From NCBI GenBank assembly GCA_032017425.1, contig DALZPW010000004.1: 64,000 bases of DNA; one strand, written 5' to 3'. Positions 17,063 to 25,942 of the stretch are shown here, piece by piece (within the stretch, counting starts at the first letter, position 1; each line of letters begins with the position of its first letter). The notes under the pieces are model-generated. The model had not been told where the DNA came from. It did no database searches and saw only the letters and a list, made by a program, of their open reading frames with translations. Both the position numbers and the translations under genes were made by a program. This DNA is from Faucicola tetraodonis. Lineage in GTDB: Bacteria > Pseudomonadota > Gammaproteobacteria > Pseudomonadales > Moraxellaceae.

Positions 17063-17090
17063 AACCTCTTAATCGGTATATTAAGAGGTT
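17063..17090 (-). terminator. Minus-strand terminator after the 27-residue ORF
   Basis: Perfect 11-bp stem AACCTCTTAAT (17063-17073) / ATTAAGAGGTT (17080-17090). On the minus strand it is followed by TTTGTTTTTTT. The plus-strand side lacks a T run, so it belongs to minus-strand transcription ending here. Confidence 0.8.
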
Positions 17091-17130
17091 ATCGGTTGCG
17101 AATTTTTCAGTTTTACGCTTAACTTATAAT

Positions 17131-17214
17131 TTACATTTCTACCGCGTCATCGCCTTCGTCAAGATAGATGATATCGGTTTCATATTCAAACGCTTCATTT
17201 AACATATCTAACAT
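17131..17214 (-). CDS. Putative 27-residue acidic small protein
   Basis: ATG at 17214, stop TAA at 17131-17133. The peptide begins MLDMLNEAFEYETD and ends DEGDDAVEM; ten of 27 residues are Asp or Glu, with no basic residue. A strong SD (AGGAG, six bases before the ATG) precedes it and a perfect minus-strand terminator follows 40 bases later, so it looks like a real translated unit. I do not recognise a family. It could be a small regulatory protein or a leader peptide, though nothing is encoded downstream before the terminator. Confidence 0.55.
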   Translation of the reverse strand: MLDMLNEAFEYETDIIYLDEGDDAVEM

Positions 17215-17376
17215 TTTTTACTCCTATCCTTCTTTATCCAATGATTATGGATTTTTTATTCATTTTAAGGCTTTTGCCATTTTTTAGTTGTTTACTTACT
17301 ACTTACTATTTTACGTTATCAATGCAACGTCATAACGTCATAATATTTAACGTGAGTTTGATGACATTAGCATGAA

Positions 17377-17393
17377 ATTCCTGTGACAGGAAT
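17377..17393. promoter_or_regulatory. Perfect 17-bp palindrome upstream of the small ORF
   Basis: ATTCCTGT-G-ACAGGAAT, arms of eight bases around one central base, 163 bases before the small-ORF start. It could be an operator. On the minus strand TTCCTG and TAATGT, 17 bases apart, would overlap it as weak promoter boxes. Confidence 0.4.
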
Positions 17394-17459
17394 ATGAATT
17401 TACAAAAAATTACTTTTATGGAAGAATAATCCAGCTACTGAGCAGGTTTGTCAGTGTCG

Positions 17460-17639
17460 CTAAGTAGTTTTAGGTATGCTTTTAAGTCTTTTTTGCTGTT
17501 CGTCATAGGCCTGTTTTTGGACGCGGTAAATTTCATACACGCACAATTCTTCGCAGCCGTTGTCGCAACATTCCCAGTCTTCGGGATAGGTAGGTTCTTC
17601 AATTAGGCGCTCGCCATTAGGTAATTGATTTTCCATCAT
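17460..17639 (-). CDS. Small oxidoreductase-like domain protein
   Basis: 59 residues (ATG 17639; a second ATG follows directly). The core PEDWECCDNGCEELCVYEIY matches the oxidoreductase-like family PF09791, with four cysteines in a CC-x3-C-x3-C arrangement followed by an aromatic-rich Val-Tyr-Glu-Ile-Tyr. The family is small, often annotated from eukaryotic oxidoreductase N termini and of unknown bacterial role; a metal site is plausible. It lies 69 bases after the mfd stop on the same strand and may be co-transcribed with it. Confidence 0.75.
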   Translation of the reverse strand: MMENQLPNGERLIEEPTYPEDWECCDNGCEELCVYEIYRVQKQAYDEQQKRLKSIPKTT

Positions 17640-17708
17640 TTTCTAAATCTTCTTTTTTGCTATAACACGCTTATGATGAGCCAATAATTATTTATTATCA
17701 GGTCATCA

Positions 17709-20700
17709 TCACGCTTTTAAAGATAATTTCTCTATGAGATTTTTTACCGCGTCAATCCGTCCTTCTGGTGTGGCAAGGGCTTTGTCATCCATCATTTTTA
17801 GCCCTGTCGCGCCATTCATTTTAAATTTTTTCGGATTCGACTGAATAAGCCCAATAATGGTAATGGCTTCCACAGGGGTGCTGGGTGAAAACTCAAAGGT
17901 GACTTGCCGCTCATTGCCATCAATCTTGCTTATCTCCAGCGCTTCAGCCATTAAGCGGATTTGGTGAATGGCAAATAAATTTTTGGTCGGCTCCGGCAAA
18001 CTGCCAAAACGGTCTAGCATTTCGCTGCGGATGCTAATTAGGCTGTCATAGTCTTCAGCATTGGCGATTTTTTTATAAAACAATAACCGCTGATGCACAT
18101 CACCCAGATAATCTTCAGGAATGAGTGCCGACAAATGCAGATTAATGTCACTGGTTAGCGATAATGGGGTGTTCAAATCAGGTTGTTTGCCTGCTTTGAT
18201 GGCTTTGGTGGCACGGTTTAGCATATCCATATAGAGATTAAAACCAACCGCTTGCATATTGCCGCTTTGGTTTTTGCCCAGCAGCTCACCCGCCCCACGA
18301 ATCTCAAGGTCTTCACTGGCAAGCATAAAGCCTGCCCCCAATGTGTTAGCACGGCTGATGGCATCAAGGCGCTTTTGGGCATCCGTTGTCAAGCCTTTAA
18401 TAGACGGTACAAGCAGATAACAATAAGCTTGGTGGTGACTGCGACCAACACGCCCACGAAGTTGATGAAGCTGCGCTAGCCCGAATTTATCGGCACGGTT
18501 AATGATAATGGTGTTGGCATTGGGGATATCAATGCCCGTTTCGATAATGGTAGTGCACACCAACACATTGTGTTTTTTGTGGTAAAACGATTGCATGATT
18601 TGCTCAAGCTCTCGTTCTTTCATTTGACCGTGAGCCACTGCCACCCGAGATTCGGGCACAAGCTCTCGCACGGTTTCTGCCATGCGCTCAATGCTTGCCA
18701 CATCGTTATGCAGTAAAAACACCTGTCCGCCACGCAATAATTCACGCAAAATCGCTTCTTTGAGTAAGTTATCAGACTTTTGCATGACAAAGGTTTTAAT
18801 TGCCAACCGCCTTGCCGGGGGCGTGGCAATAATCGACATGTTTCTCATACCCGATAACGCCATGTTCAGCGTGCGCGGTATGGGTGTTGCAGTCATTGAT
18901 AATACGTCAACATCCGATTGCATGGCTTTGATACGCTCTTTATCTCGGACGCCAAAACGGTGTTCTTCATCAACAATCATCAGACCTAAGTTGGCAAACT
19001 TGACATCTTCTTGCAAAATTCGGTGGGTACCGATGACGATATCAATTTTACCTTCGGCTAAGCCTTTGAGAATCGCATCGTGTTGTTTTTTGCTGCCAAA
19101 GCGAGAAAGCGACTCAATACGAATGGGCCAATCGGCAAATCGATCCAAAAAGTTGTCTTCGTGTTGCCCAGCAAGCAGCGTCGTCGGTACTAGCACTGCC
19201 ACTTGATACCCTGCTTGCACTGCAATAAAAGCGGCACGCATTGCCACTTCGGTTTTACCAAAACCGACATCACCGCACACCAGCCTATCCATGGGCTTAT
19301 TTTGCTTCATATCAAACTTAACCGCCTCAATGGCATTGGCTTGGTCGGGCGTTTCTTCAAACGCAAATTGACTGGCAAATAAGTCATACTGGATTTGGTC
19401 AATTGGGAAGTTAATGCCCACTTTGGCATCACGGCGGGCTTGTACGTTGAGCAGTTCTGCCGCCACATCATGAATTTGGCTGAGTGCCTTGGCTTTAGCT
19501 TTATCCCATTTACCACTACCTATGGTATGAAGCGGTGCGGTTGCCGAGTCGCCACCCGCATAACGGCTGATGAGTTGCAAATTTGCCACAGGCACATACA
19601 CACTGGCATCATCTGCATAGGTAAGATGGATGAACTCTTGCAGTTGTCTATCAATCTCAAGGGTAATCAAGCCTTGATAACGCCCAATGCCAAAATCAAT
19701 ATGCACCACAGGGTCGCCGATATTAAGCTCACTGACCGATTTAACCAAAAATTCATCAGACACATCGCTTTGGCGACGGCGGCGAGTCTGTAACACCTGC
19801 CGTCCAAACAACTGGGTTTCTGAGAGAATTGCAAACTTATCAGGGAGTAACGCGCCTCGTTCAATCGGTGCAATGGTCAAGGCAATCGCATTACTATGCG
19901 CTTCATCCATATTTGCAAGAAAATCGGTCAATCCTGAAACACTTTGTAAATTAAAGCGTTTTTGCAACAGCTCCGATAAAATCTCACGGCGACCCGCAGT
20001 TTCGGCAACCAATAATATCGGTTTAGCAAACTGCTCGCGAAATGCCATCAGTCTTTGCAGTGGCTCAGCAAGTTTGTGGTCAACGGTTAAATCAGGTGGT
20101 GTGTCAACCAATGCATTGATTGCCCCTGCTTTGGTGTCATCGATTGGCTGTTCGCTGGTGATAATGCGAGGATATTGGGCAATTTTTTCGTTAAAGATAT
20201 GTTCTGCCAGATACAAATCTTGCGGTGCCACAATCGGTTTTTCGATATCGTGCCTGCGGTCATTGTAGCGAGTTTGGATTTGTTGCCAAAAATTTTGGTA
20301 AGCTGTCTCTATTTGATTATCGACGATAAACAAGCTATCTTTGGGCAAATAACTAAAAAAATCCGAGCCATTTTGCCAAGTATCCGTGTCAAAAAATAAT
20401 GGCTGATAATACTCCACCCCCGCAGGTGCAATGCCGTTCATCACATCGTTAAACAGCTCAAAACGGCGGGCAGATGTGTTGGCAAAGGTGCTGGCAAAAT
20501 TGGCGCGAAACGTTTCTTTACCCTCATCCAGGGGAAATTCTCGCGCCGGTAAAATCTGAAAGCTGGTGATTTTACCGATAGTTTCACCCGATTTTTTTTG
20601 ACTATTCATAAACTTGACGTATTGATGGGGGTCACTGTCTTTTAACTCGTCCAAATCCGCTTGGGTCAAGCTACGCTGGGTTTGTGGGTTAAAAAAACGG

Positions 20701-21311
20701 ATGCTCTCAATCTCATCATCAAATAAATCAATGCGCACTGGAAACGGCTGACCAATGGCAAACAAGTCAATCACGCTGCCACGCACAGCAAATTCCCCGG
20801 GCTCAAAGACATTATCTACCACATGATAGCCTGCGGTTGCCAGTTTTCGACGTTCGGTTGCCACATCAAAGGTGTCACCCACTGACAAATCAAAGTGTTG
20901 CCCCAATAGCCATGAGGCAGGGGCGACACGGTGCATTAAGGTCTGCACTGAAATCAGTAAAATACCATCAGTTGGCATATGGGTAAGCAAATGAATCCGC
21001 TCAGAGACAATATCATGGTGCGGTGACAGTTCATCATAGGTAAGCGTTTCCCAATCAGGAAACACATGGGCATCGACCCCACTAAATGCCAACTCTGTTT
21101 CAAGCTGATTGAGCTGATTTTGGTCACGGGTCACGACGACTTTTAGGCGGTTTTGCTGACTGCTATCAATGCTAGTCAGACTGGTAAGCCATAGCGCTTG
21201 GGCCATGCCTTGTAAATTGCCTAGCCATTTTTTATCATGTTTAGCATTGTCAAACAACGATTGGTTAAGGCGAAAGGAAAGATGAGACAGTGGGTGTGTA
21301 ACATTCGTCAT
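17709..21311 (-). CDS. mfd: Transcription-repair coupling factor
   Basis: 1200 residues, close to the family norm of about 1150. N-terminal UvrB-homology region, then the RNA polymerase-interaction CarD-like domain (LNIGDPVVHIDFGIGRYQGL). A RecG-like helicase core follows with Walker A GDVGFGKTEVAMRAA, DEEH box (IVDEEHRFGVRDKE), SMTATPIPRT, and motif VI QLRGRVGRSHHQAYCY. The C-terminal TRCF domain ends the protein. It removes stalled RNA polymerase at lesions and recruits UvrA. It is the first gene of a possible unit with the 59-residue oxidoreductase-like gene. Confidence 0.97.
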   Translation of the reverse strand: MTNVTHPLSHLSFRLNQSLFDNAKHDKKWLGNLQGMAQALWLTSLTSIDSSQQNRLKVVVTRDQNQLNQLETELAFSGVDAHVFPDWETLTYDELSPHHDIVSERIHLLTHMPTDGILLISVQTLMHRVAPASWLLGQHFDLSVGDTFDVATERRKLATAGYHVVDNVFEPGEFAVRGSVIDLFAIGQPFPVRIDLFDDEIESIRFFNPQTQRSLTQADLDELKDSDPHQYVKFMNSQKKSGETIGKITSFQILPAREFPLDEGKETFRANFASTFANTSARRFELFNDVMNGIAPAGVEYYQPLFFDTDTWQNGSDFFSYLPKDSLFIVDNQIETAYQNFWQQIQTRYNDRRHDIEKPIVAPQDLYLAEHIFNEKIAQYPRIITSEQPIDDTKAGAINALVDTPPDLTVDHKLAEPLQRLMAFREQFAKPILLVAETAGRREILSELLQKRFNLQSVSGLTDFLANMDEAHSNAIALTIAPIERGALLPDKFAILSETQLFGRQVLQTRRRRQSDVSDEFLVKSVSELNIGDPVVHIDFGIGRYQGLITLEIDRQLQEFIHLTYADDASVYVPVANLQLISRYAGGDSATAPLHTIGSGKWDKAKAKALSQIHDVAAELLNVQARRDAKVGINFPIDQIQYDLFASQFAFEETPDQANAIEAVKFDMKQNKPMDRLVCGDVGFGKTEVAMRAAFIAVQAGYQVAVLVPTTLLAGQHEDNFLDRFADWPIRIESLSRFGSKKQHDAILKGLAEGKIDIVIGTHRILQEDVKFANLGLMIVDEEHRFGVRDKERIKAMQSDVDVLSMTATPIPRTLNMALSGMRNMSIIATPPARRLAIKTFVMQKSDNLLKEAILRELLRGGQVFLLHNDVASIERMAETVRELVPESRVAVAHGQMKERELEQIMQSFYHKKHNVLVCTTIIETGIDIPNANTIIINRADKFGLAQLHQLRGRVGRSHHQAYCYLLVPSIKGLTTDAQKRLDAISRANTLGAGFMLASEDLEIRGAGELLGKNQSGNMQAVGFNLYMDMLNRATKAIKAGKQPDLNTPLSLTSDINLHLSALIPEDYLGDVHQRLLFYKKIANAEDYDSLISIRSEMLDRFGSLPEPTKNLFAIHQIRLMAEALEISKIDGNERQVTFEFSPSTPVEAITIIGLIQSNPKKFKMNGATGLKMMDDKALATPEGRIDAVKNLIEKLSLKA

Positions 21312-21498
21312 TGTTATCGGTCTTTTGGTTATAAGTCTTTTGATTAAAAAAGGCGAAAAATAATGACGTTATTGTGGGGGTTTTTGCTGAAAAATTAAAG
21401 CTAAAATAGCGGTGTTTTAGCAGACTTTTTGGCAATAACACTTTAACACTTTATCCCTGTAATGCAGCAATCTAGCGTTTTTTACCAAAGTGATATTC

Positions 21499-21525
21499 AA
21501 AAAAAACACCGCCAATTTGACGGTG
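21499..21525 (-). terminator. alr terminator
   Basis: On the minus strand CACCGTC pairs with GGCGGTG (one G-T wobble) around a 5-base loop, followed by eight T. It starts 19 bases after the racemase stop. Confidence 0.8.
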
Positions 21526-21543
21526 CTTTTTGTCAAGCTGACG

Positions 21544-22800
21544 TTATTTTTTGAGCGATTTAGTGATTTGCGCTTTGACAAATTTGGGATTTGAGTTACC
21601 CCAGTTGGCGTAGATTTCGGTAAAGAGTGTTCCTGTAATATCTTCGATTTCCGACTGGGTGATTTCGGCACTACCTTGTTTACCAAAGATAACCACCTCA
21701 TCGCCTGCTTTGACATCGGGGTAATCGGTGACATCGACCATAGTGGTATTCATCGAGATTTTGCCCAATGCAGGGACTTTATGACCATTAATTAAGACAT
21801 GACCTTTGTTGGTAAAGGTGCGACGGTAGCCGTCTGAATAACCGAATGGTAAATTTGCCAAATAGCTATCTCGTGTCAAGGTATAAGTACGGTCATAGCC
21901 AACAGTTGAGCCTTTAGGATAGAAATTGACGCTAGCCACACGGCTTTTGAACGACATAATGTAGTTAAAATCTGGACGTTCATAGTAAGGCTCGCCAAAC
22001 AAAATCGCCCCTGGACGCACCATATCAAACCAACCTTCTGGCACGTTCAGCGACACAAACGAGTTCGCCGCATGGATGGTGAGTTTTTTACGGTCGAGTT
22101 TGGCGGTCTTAATCAGCCAATCGGTGTTTTGTTTAAAACTAGCCAACCCTTTTTGTACATCGGCTTTATCCTCAACAGGAAAATGGGTCATGATACCGAC
22201 GATGTGGAGATTTTTAAGCTTGGTAATTGCCAAAGCGTCTTGTTTAGATTTCTCAACGCTCAAATCTAAGCCGTTACGGTCCATACCACCGTCGTTGAGT
22301 GCCATATGAAAATTAATGACCACGCCCGCTGCTCGTGCGATATCACTGGCAGTTTGGGCTTGTTTAAGGGTACCAAATAACTCTTCGACATTGTATTTTA
22401 AGCCGTCTTCAATTTCTTGGTTGGTCGCCGTCCGCACCCGCATCACTCGTCCTTTATAGCCATGCTTGCGGGCGATACGGGCTTCTTCGTTACTGGCAAT
22501 ACCAATACAAGGCACTTGATGTGCAATCACGGTAGGCATCAAATTATCAATGCCAAAGCCATAGGCATCGGCTTTTAAAATCGCACAGATTTGGGATTTA
22601 CCACCTAGATGTGCGCGCATCGCTTCAATATTATGCCCGTACGCCTCAGTATCTATTTCAAGCCAAGCGTTGGTATTGGCAAGATTAACAATATGAGGAT
22701 TATCGCCAGCATATGTTAGCGCGGGCGCGGCTTGCGCGGGCGCAGCGTGATACATCACGGTGGCGATGGCAAGCGATAGCAGAGTTTGATGTAGTTTCAT
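21544..22800 (-). CDS. Periplasmic alanine/broad-specificity amino acid racemase
   Basis: 418 residues from ATG 22800 with GGGA upstream. A Sec signal peptide ends near APAQA-A (residue 24). The fold type III PLP racemase follows: ILKADAYGFG with PLP Lys76, LNDGGMDRNGLDL, and GYDRTY with the second catalytic Tyr. The signal peptide and the M-x-RNGL segment match the broad-specificity racemases (BsrV type) that make non-canonical D-amino acids in the periplasm, as opposed to the cytoplasmic Alr/DadX. Substrate range is inferred, and plain alanine racemase remains possible. It is single-gene: own terminator, no neighbour within 150 bases upstream. Confidence 0.85.
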   Translation of the reverse strand: MKLHQTLLSLAIATVMYHAAPAQAAPALTYAGDNPHIVNLANTNAWLEIDTEAYGHNIEAMRAHLGGKSQICAILKADAYGFGIDNLMPTVIAHQVPCIGIASNEEARIARKHGYKGRVMRVRTATNQEIEDGLKYNVEELFGTLKQAQTASDIARAAGVVINFHMALNDGGMDRNGLDLSVEKSKQDALAITKLKNLHIVGIMTHFPVEDKADVQKGLASFKQNTDWLIKTAKLDRKKLTIHAANSFVSLNVPEGWFDMVRPGAILFGEPYYERPDFNYIMSFKSRVASVNFYPKGSTVGYDRTYTLTRDSYLANLPFGYSDGYRRTFTNKGHVLINGHKVPALGKISMNTTMVDVTDYPDVKAGDEVVIFGKQGSAEITQSEIEDITGTLFTEIYANWGNSNPKFVKAQITKSLKK

Positions 22801-22966
22801 AATAATTCCCAAAATGAGATGACAATAAAAAAATCAGAAAAAGCACGCGCTTTCATGCGCTGATGTTAACGCAGTCAAGCCATATAACCAGTTAATATAT
22901 TAACAATTGATGCAGTTTTTTAACCAACATAGATTACTTTTAAGTTTAGTAGCTTAAGTTAGCTCA

Positions 22967-23494
22967 TTAAAGCAATGATGTCGTACTCACAATCATGCCA
23001 TTGTTATCAGCATACACAAAGTCGCCATTATTTATCGTGATTCCGCCAAAATTGAGCGTCACGCCCACATCGCCCACACCTTTGCGATTGGATTTGCGGG
23101 GGATAGCACCGAGCGCTTGTACGCCGATTGGCATTTTGCCCATATCATCCACATCTCGCACACAGCCATACACAATCACGCCAGCCCAGCCATTATCAAC
23201 CGCGCTTTGTGCAATCATATCGCCTAGCAAGGCGCAGCGCATTGATGCGCCACCGTCTACCACCAAAACTTTGCCATTGCCTTTCTCATCTTTGCCATTC
23301 GTGGCTAACAGCTCTTTAACCCGGCTATTGTCTTCAAAGCATTTGACGGTTACCACTTCACCGCCAAATTTTGTGTTACCGCCATAGCTAAAAAAGCGTT
23401 TGCCTTCCATGTTGGGCGCGCAAACTTGACATTCTGGATTATCATCTAATAAATCACAGGTAATAAAATTTTGTAACGTCATGTCGCTCATCAT
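22967..23494 (-). CDS. rraA: Regulator of ribonuclease E activity A
   Basis: 175 residues, slightly longer than E. coli RraA (161). The core TCDLLDDNP, FGGEVVTVKCFEDNSRV, VVDGGASMRCALLGD, GVIVYGCVRDVDDM and IPRKSNRKG segments match the RraA/methyltransferase-like fold. In E. coli RraA binds RNase E and inhibits RNA decay; some relatives are 4-hydroxy-4-methyl-2-oxoglutarate aldolases, a known annotation ambiguity. AGGAG lies just before two adjacent ATGs; the second (23491) has the better spacing. Located between the racemase and an SDR on the same strand. Confidence 0.9.
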   Translation of the reverse strand: MMSDMTLQNFITCDLLDDNPECQVCAPNMEGKRFFSYGGNTKFGGEVVTVKCFEDNSRVKELLATNGKDEKGNGKVLVVDGGASMRCALLGDMIAQSAVDNGWAGVIVYGCVRDVDDMGKMPIGVQALGAIPRKSNRKGVGDVGVTLNFGGITINNGDFVYADNNGMIVSTTSLL

Positions 23495-23526
23495 GGCTCC
23501 TTAAGTCAATGGTTTTTTTGGGAAAG

Positions 23527-24240
23527 TTAGTTTCTAAACCGCGTCATCGCTAGCATTTCACCGTTACCGATAACTTGGGTTTTTTTGGCGGTATCAACAC
23601 GGTTAGCAGATTTTTCATAAGTATGTTTGATGTGCCAATTGTTGCTCACCAGCGCCATTGCCATCGCTACCCTATCGGCTTCTATGGGACGGCCAGGCAG
23701 TTTTTTGGGCACAATAGGTTTGATGAGTTTGTACGCTGTCTGCGCGATGGTTTCAAGTTTACGGTCATCGTGTTTGCCAAGCAGCAAAGAGGGACGAAAA
23801 ATTGCCAACTCTTGAAAGCCTAAATTGCCAATCGCCGTCTCAAGCTCACCTTTGACACGGTTATAAAAAAAGCGACTGTCAGCATTGGCGCCCATCGCCG
23901 ATAACAAAAAAAACCGCTCTACGCCTTTTTGCTTGCAAGCTTTTGCAAATGCCACATTAAAGGTAAAATCGATTTGTCGAAAAGCCGCTTCACTACCTGC
24001 TTCCTTAATGGTGGTACCCAGACAGCTAAAAGCATCGGTGTCTTTACCAATCGACAGCGCAGACACAAATTCATGCATTTGGTTAAAATCTTTGAGCTGG
24101 TAGAAATGCATCGAATCACTCAACCCTTTTGGCTGAGAGCGCGCAATGATAATGACTTTTTGATACAAACTGCCAAGTTGAGTGAGTAATGAATTGCCTA
24201 CCAAGCCGGTTGCACCGATGATTAATGCTGTGCGCTGCAT
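23527..24240 (-). CDS. Atypical SDR / NAD(P)-binding protein (TIP30-like)
   Basis: 237 residues. The N-terminal Rossmann motif GATGLVGNSLL (residues 8-18) and SCLGTTIKEAGSEAAFRQID, then LLSAMGANADSRFFYNRVKGELE with a Tyr-x-x-x-Lys-like YNRVK, fit the atypical SDR subgroup that includes human HTATIP2 and E. coli YraR. IFRPSLLLGKHDDRK follows as in this subgroup. A role in redox or lipid metabolism is not determinable. It precedes rraA by 32 bases on the same strand, so the two may form an operon. Confidence 0.85.
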   Translation of the reverse strand: MQRTALIIGATGLVGNSLLTQLGSLYQKVIIIARSQPKGLSDSMHFYQLKDFNQMHEFVSALSIGKDTDAFSCLGTTIKEAGSEAAFRQIDFTFNVAFAKACKQKGVERFFLLSAMGANADSRFFYNRVKGELETAIGNLGFQELAIFRPSLLLGKHDDRKLETIAQTAYKLIKPIVPKKLPGRPIEADRVAMAMALVSNNWHIKHTYEKSANRVDTAKKTQVIGNGEMLAMTRFRN

Positions 24241-24409
24241 AAAACAATGACCTCAATATGAATATTTTTATGAGTTTTTAATGTCATTTTATTTAATCAC
24301 AGATAATCAAAACTTTCACCTACAAATACGTTTTTTTCAGCATTGATAGGCATTGCCCGATGGTTTTTTGTTCAATAGACGAAATACGCTGAATAATCTG
24401 CCGAATAAG

Positions 24410-24438
24410 TTGTTATTGTAGCGTGAGTTTGCTAAAAT
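24410..24438 (+). promoter_or_regulatory. rpsT promoter
   Basis: TTGTTA (24410-24415) and TAAAAT (24433-24438), spacer 17. The rest of the 350-base gap before rpsT is leader of about 150 bases, with the minus-strand SDR gene promoter region upstream; I see no other gene. Confidence 0.65.
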
Positions 24439-24591
24439 AGCGGGCTTTAAATCCGCTTGATATCGTTAATTGTGTTTCCGTGTCTAGTGATTCAAGGATT
24501 CAAGCAACCCTAACTACCCGTGTCTGTAATAAGCGAATGGCTGCTCACTTACTAACAGATCGATTTATATTGCAAATCCAAGGAGATTTAC

Positions 24592-24861
24592 GTGGCAAAT
24601 TCTGCACAAGCTCGCAAACGCGCTCGTCAAAACGTTAAACGTCGTCAATTAAAAGCATCACAACGTTCTATGGTTCGTACTTTCATCAAACATGTGGTAA
24701 AAGCCGTTGAAGATAAAAACTACGAAGCAGCGACTGAAGCTTACAAAAAAGCAGTTCCAGTGATTGACCGTATTGCTGACAAAGGCGTGATTCACAAAAA
24801 CAAAGCAGCACGTCATAAAAGCCGCTTAAACAAAGCAATTAAAGCCCTTAAAACTGCTTAA
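24592..24861 (+). CDS. rpsT: 30S ribosomal protein S20
   Basis: 89 residues, full length. ANSAQARKRARQNVKRR and the helical basic body are unmistakable. It binds 16S rRNA in the small subunit body. The start codon is GTG at 24592, with a strong AAGGAG SD; E. coli rpsT also uses a non-ATG start (TTG) and is feedback-regulated at translation, so the weak codon may be functional. A strong terminator follows. Confidence 0.98.
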   Translation: MANSAQARKRARQNVKRRQLKASQRSMVRTFIKHVVKAVEDKNYEAATEAYKKAVPVIDRIADKGVIHKNKAARHKSRLNKAIKALKTA

Positions 24862-24874
24862 TTGTTTGTTTCAT

Positions 24875-24908
24875 TAAAAAAGCCAATTCATATTGAATTG
24901 GCTTTTTT
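24875..24908 (+). terminator. rpsT terminator
   Basis: Stem AAGCCAATTCA (24880-24890) / TGAATTGGCTT (24894-24904), extended by A/T pairs; the T run continues to 24908. Confidence 0.85.
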
Positions 24909-24945
24909 ATTGAGACTGATTTAGCTATAAAATTGATTTAATTAT

Positions 24946-24977
24946 AAAAAAAGCTGAAATCGAAATTTCAGCTTTTT
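24946..24977. terminator. adk terminator (bidirectional hairpin)
   Basis: AAAAAGCTGAAAT (24948-24960) / ATTTCAGCTTTTT (24965-24977) with a short loop, A/T flanks on both sides. It lies between convergent rpsT and adk, and serves adk on the minus strand. Confidence 0.8.
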
Positions 24978-25024
24978 ATTTAGTATACCTAAAAGCCCAT
25001 CGATGCGTTTCATCATGGTTTTAA

Positions 25025-25681
25025 TTATGCTTTTAACTCGGCAAGGACTTGCTCACTGACTTTATCAATCGCTTGTGTACCATCAAATTTGGCATAGCGA
25101 GGCGCGTTTTGACCGGATTTTGCCAAGTCTTGATAAAAACCAACCAAAGCTTCTGTTTGGTTATGATAAGTCGCTAAACGATCGCGGATGGTATCTTCTT
25201 TATCGTCATCACGCTGAACCAATTCTTCACCGGTTTCGTCATCTTTACCTTCCACTTTGGGTGGATTATAGACCACATGGTACACGCGACCTGAAGCAGG
25301 ATGAGAGCGACGACCTGACAAACGAGACACGATGTCTTCATCAGGTACGGCAATTTCTACCACGTTATCGATGTGTACGCCTGCATCCGCTAACGCTTGC
25401 GCTTGTGGAATGGTACGCGGAAAGCCATCAAAAATGCAGCCGTTGGCGCAATCTGGCTGCGCAATACGGGCTTTAACTAGGTTGATAATTAAATCATCTG
25501 AGACAAGTCCACCGGCATCCATGATACTTTTGGCTTGTTTGCCAAGCTCAGTACCTTCTTTGATAGCGGCACGCAGCATATCACCTGTTGAAATTTGTGG
25601 AATATTAAATTCCTTGGTGATGATTTGTGCTTGGGTACCCTTACCAGCGCCAGGTGGCCCTAAAAGAATAATACGCTTCAT
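25025..25681 (-). CDS. adk: Adenylate kinase
   Basis: 218 residues, long-lid form. P-loop GPPGAGKGTQ at 7-16, AMP-binding DGFPRTIPQA, LID domain beginning GRRSHPASGRVYH with no zinc cysteines, and the DRLATYHNQTE arginine region. It balances ATP, ADP and AMP. It stands alone: 260 bases separate it from the ccm operon end upstream, and it ends at a hairpin shared with rpsT. Confidence 0.97.
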   Translation of the reverse strand: MKRIILLGPPGAGKGTQAQIITKEFNIPQISTGDMLRAAIKEGTELGKQAKSIMDAGGLVSDDLIINLVKARIAQPDCANGCIFDGFPRTIPQAQALADAGVHIDNVVEIAVPDEDIVSRLSGRRSHPASGRVYHVVYNPPKVEGKDDETGEELVQRDDDKEDTIRDRLATYHNQTEALVGFYQDLAKSGQNAPRYAKFDGTQAIDKVSEQVLAELKA

Positions 25682-25942
25682 AAACCTATTCCTTAAGTCG
25701 AAATTATTAAAATCGCCCTATCTCATTACTGCAATAGCAAAAAAGACCCACAAATGGTGTGTTCGAATAACTAACAGTTTTGAAATACTGGGTTAACAAT
25801 ACTCGTTAACCGCTAAAATCTCAAGCAATTTTTGCAAAATAATTTAAATTGATAGCGGTATTAAAAATAAAAATGTGGCAAAATTTAATCCGCTTTCCAT
25901 TCAATTAAGCCCCTACTCAATCAAGAAATTTTTCATAACGAT

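Noticed and set aside
21417..21734. 105-residue frame on minus overlapping the alr end
   Set aside because: Different frame of the racemase gene, and it runs through the terminator hairpin.
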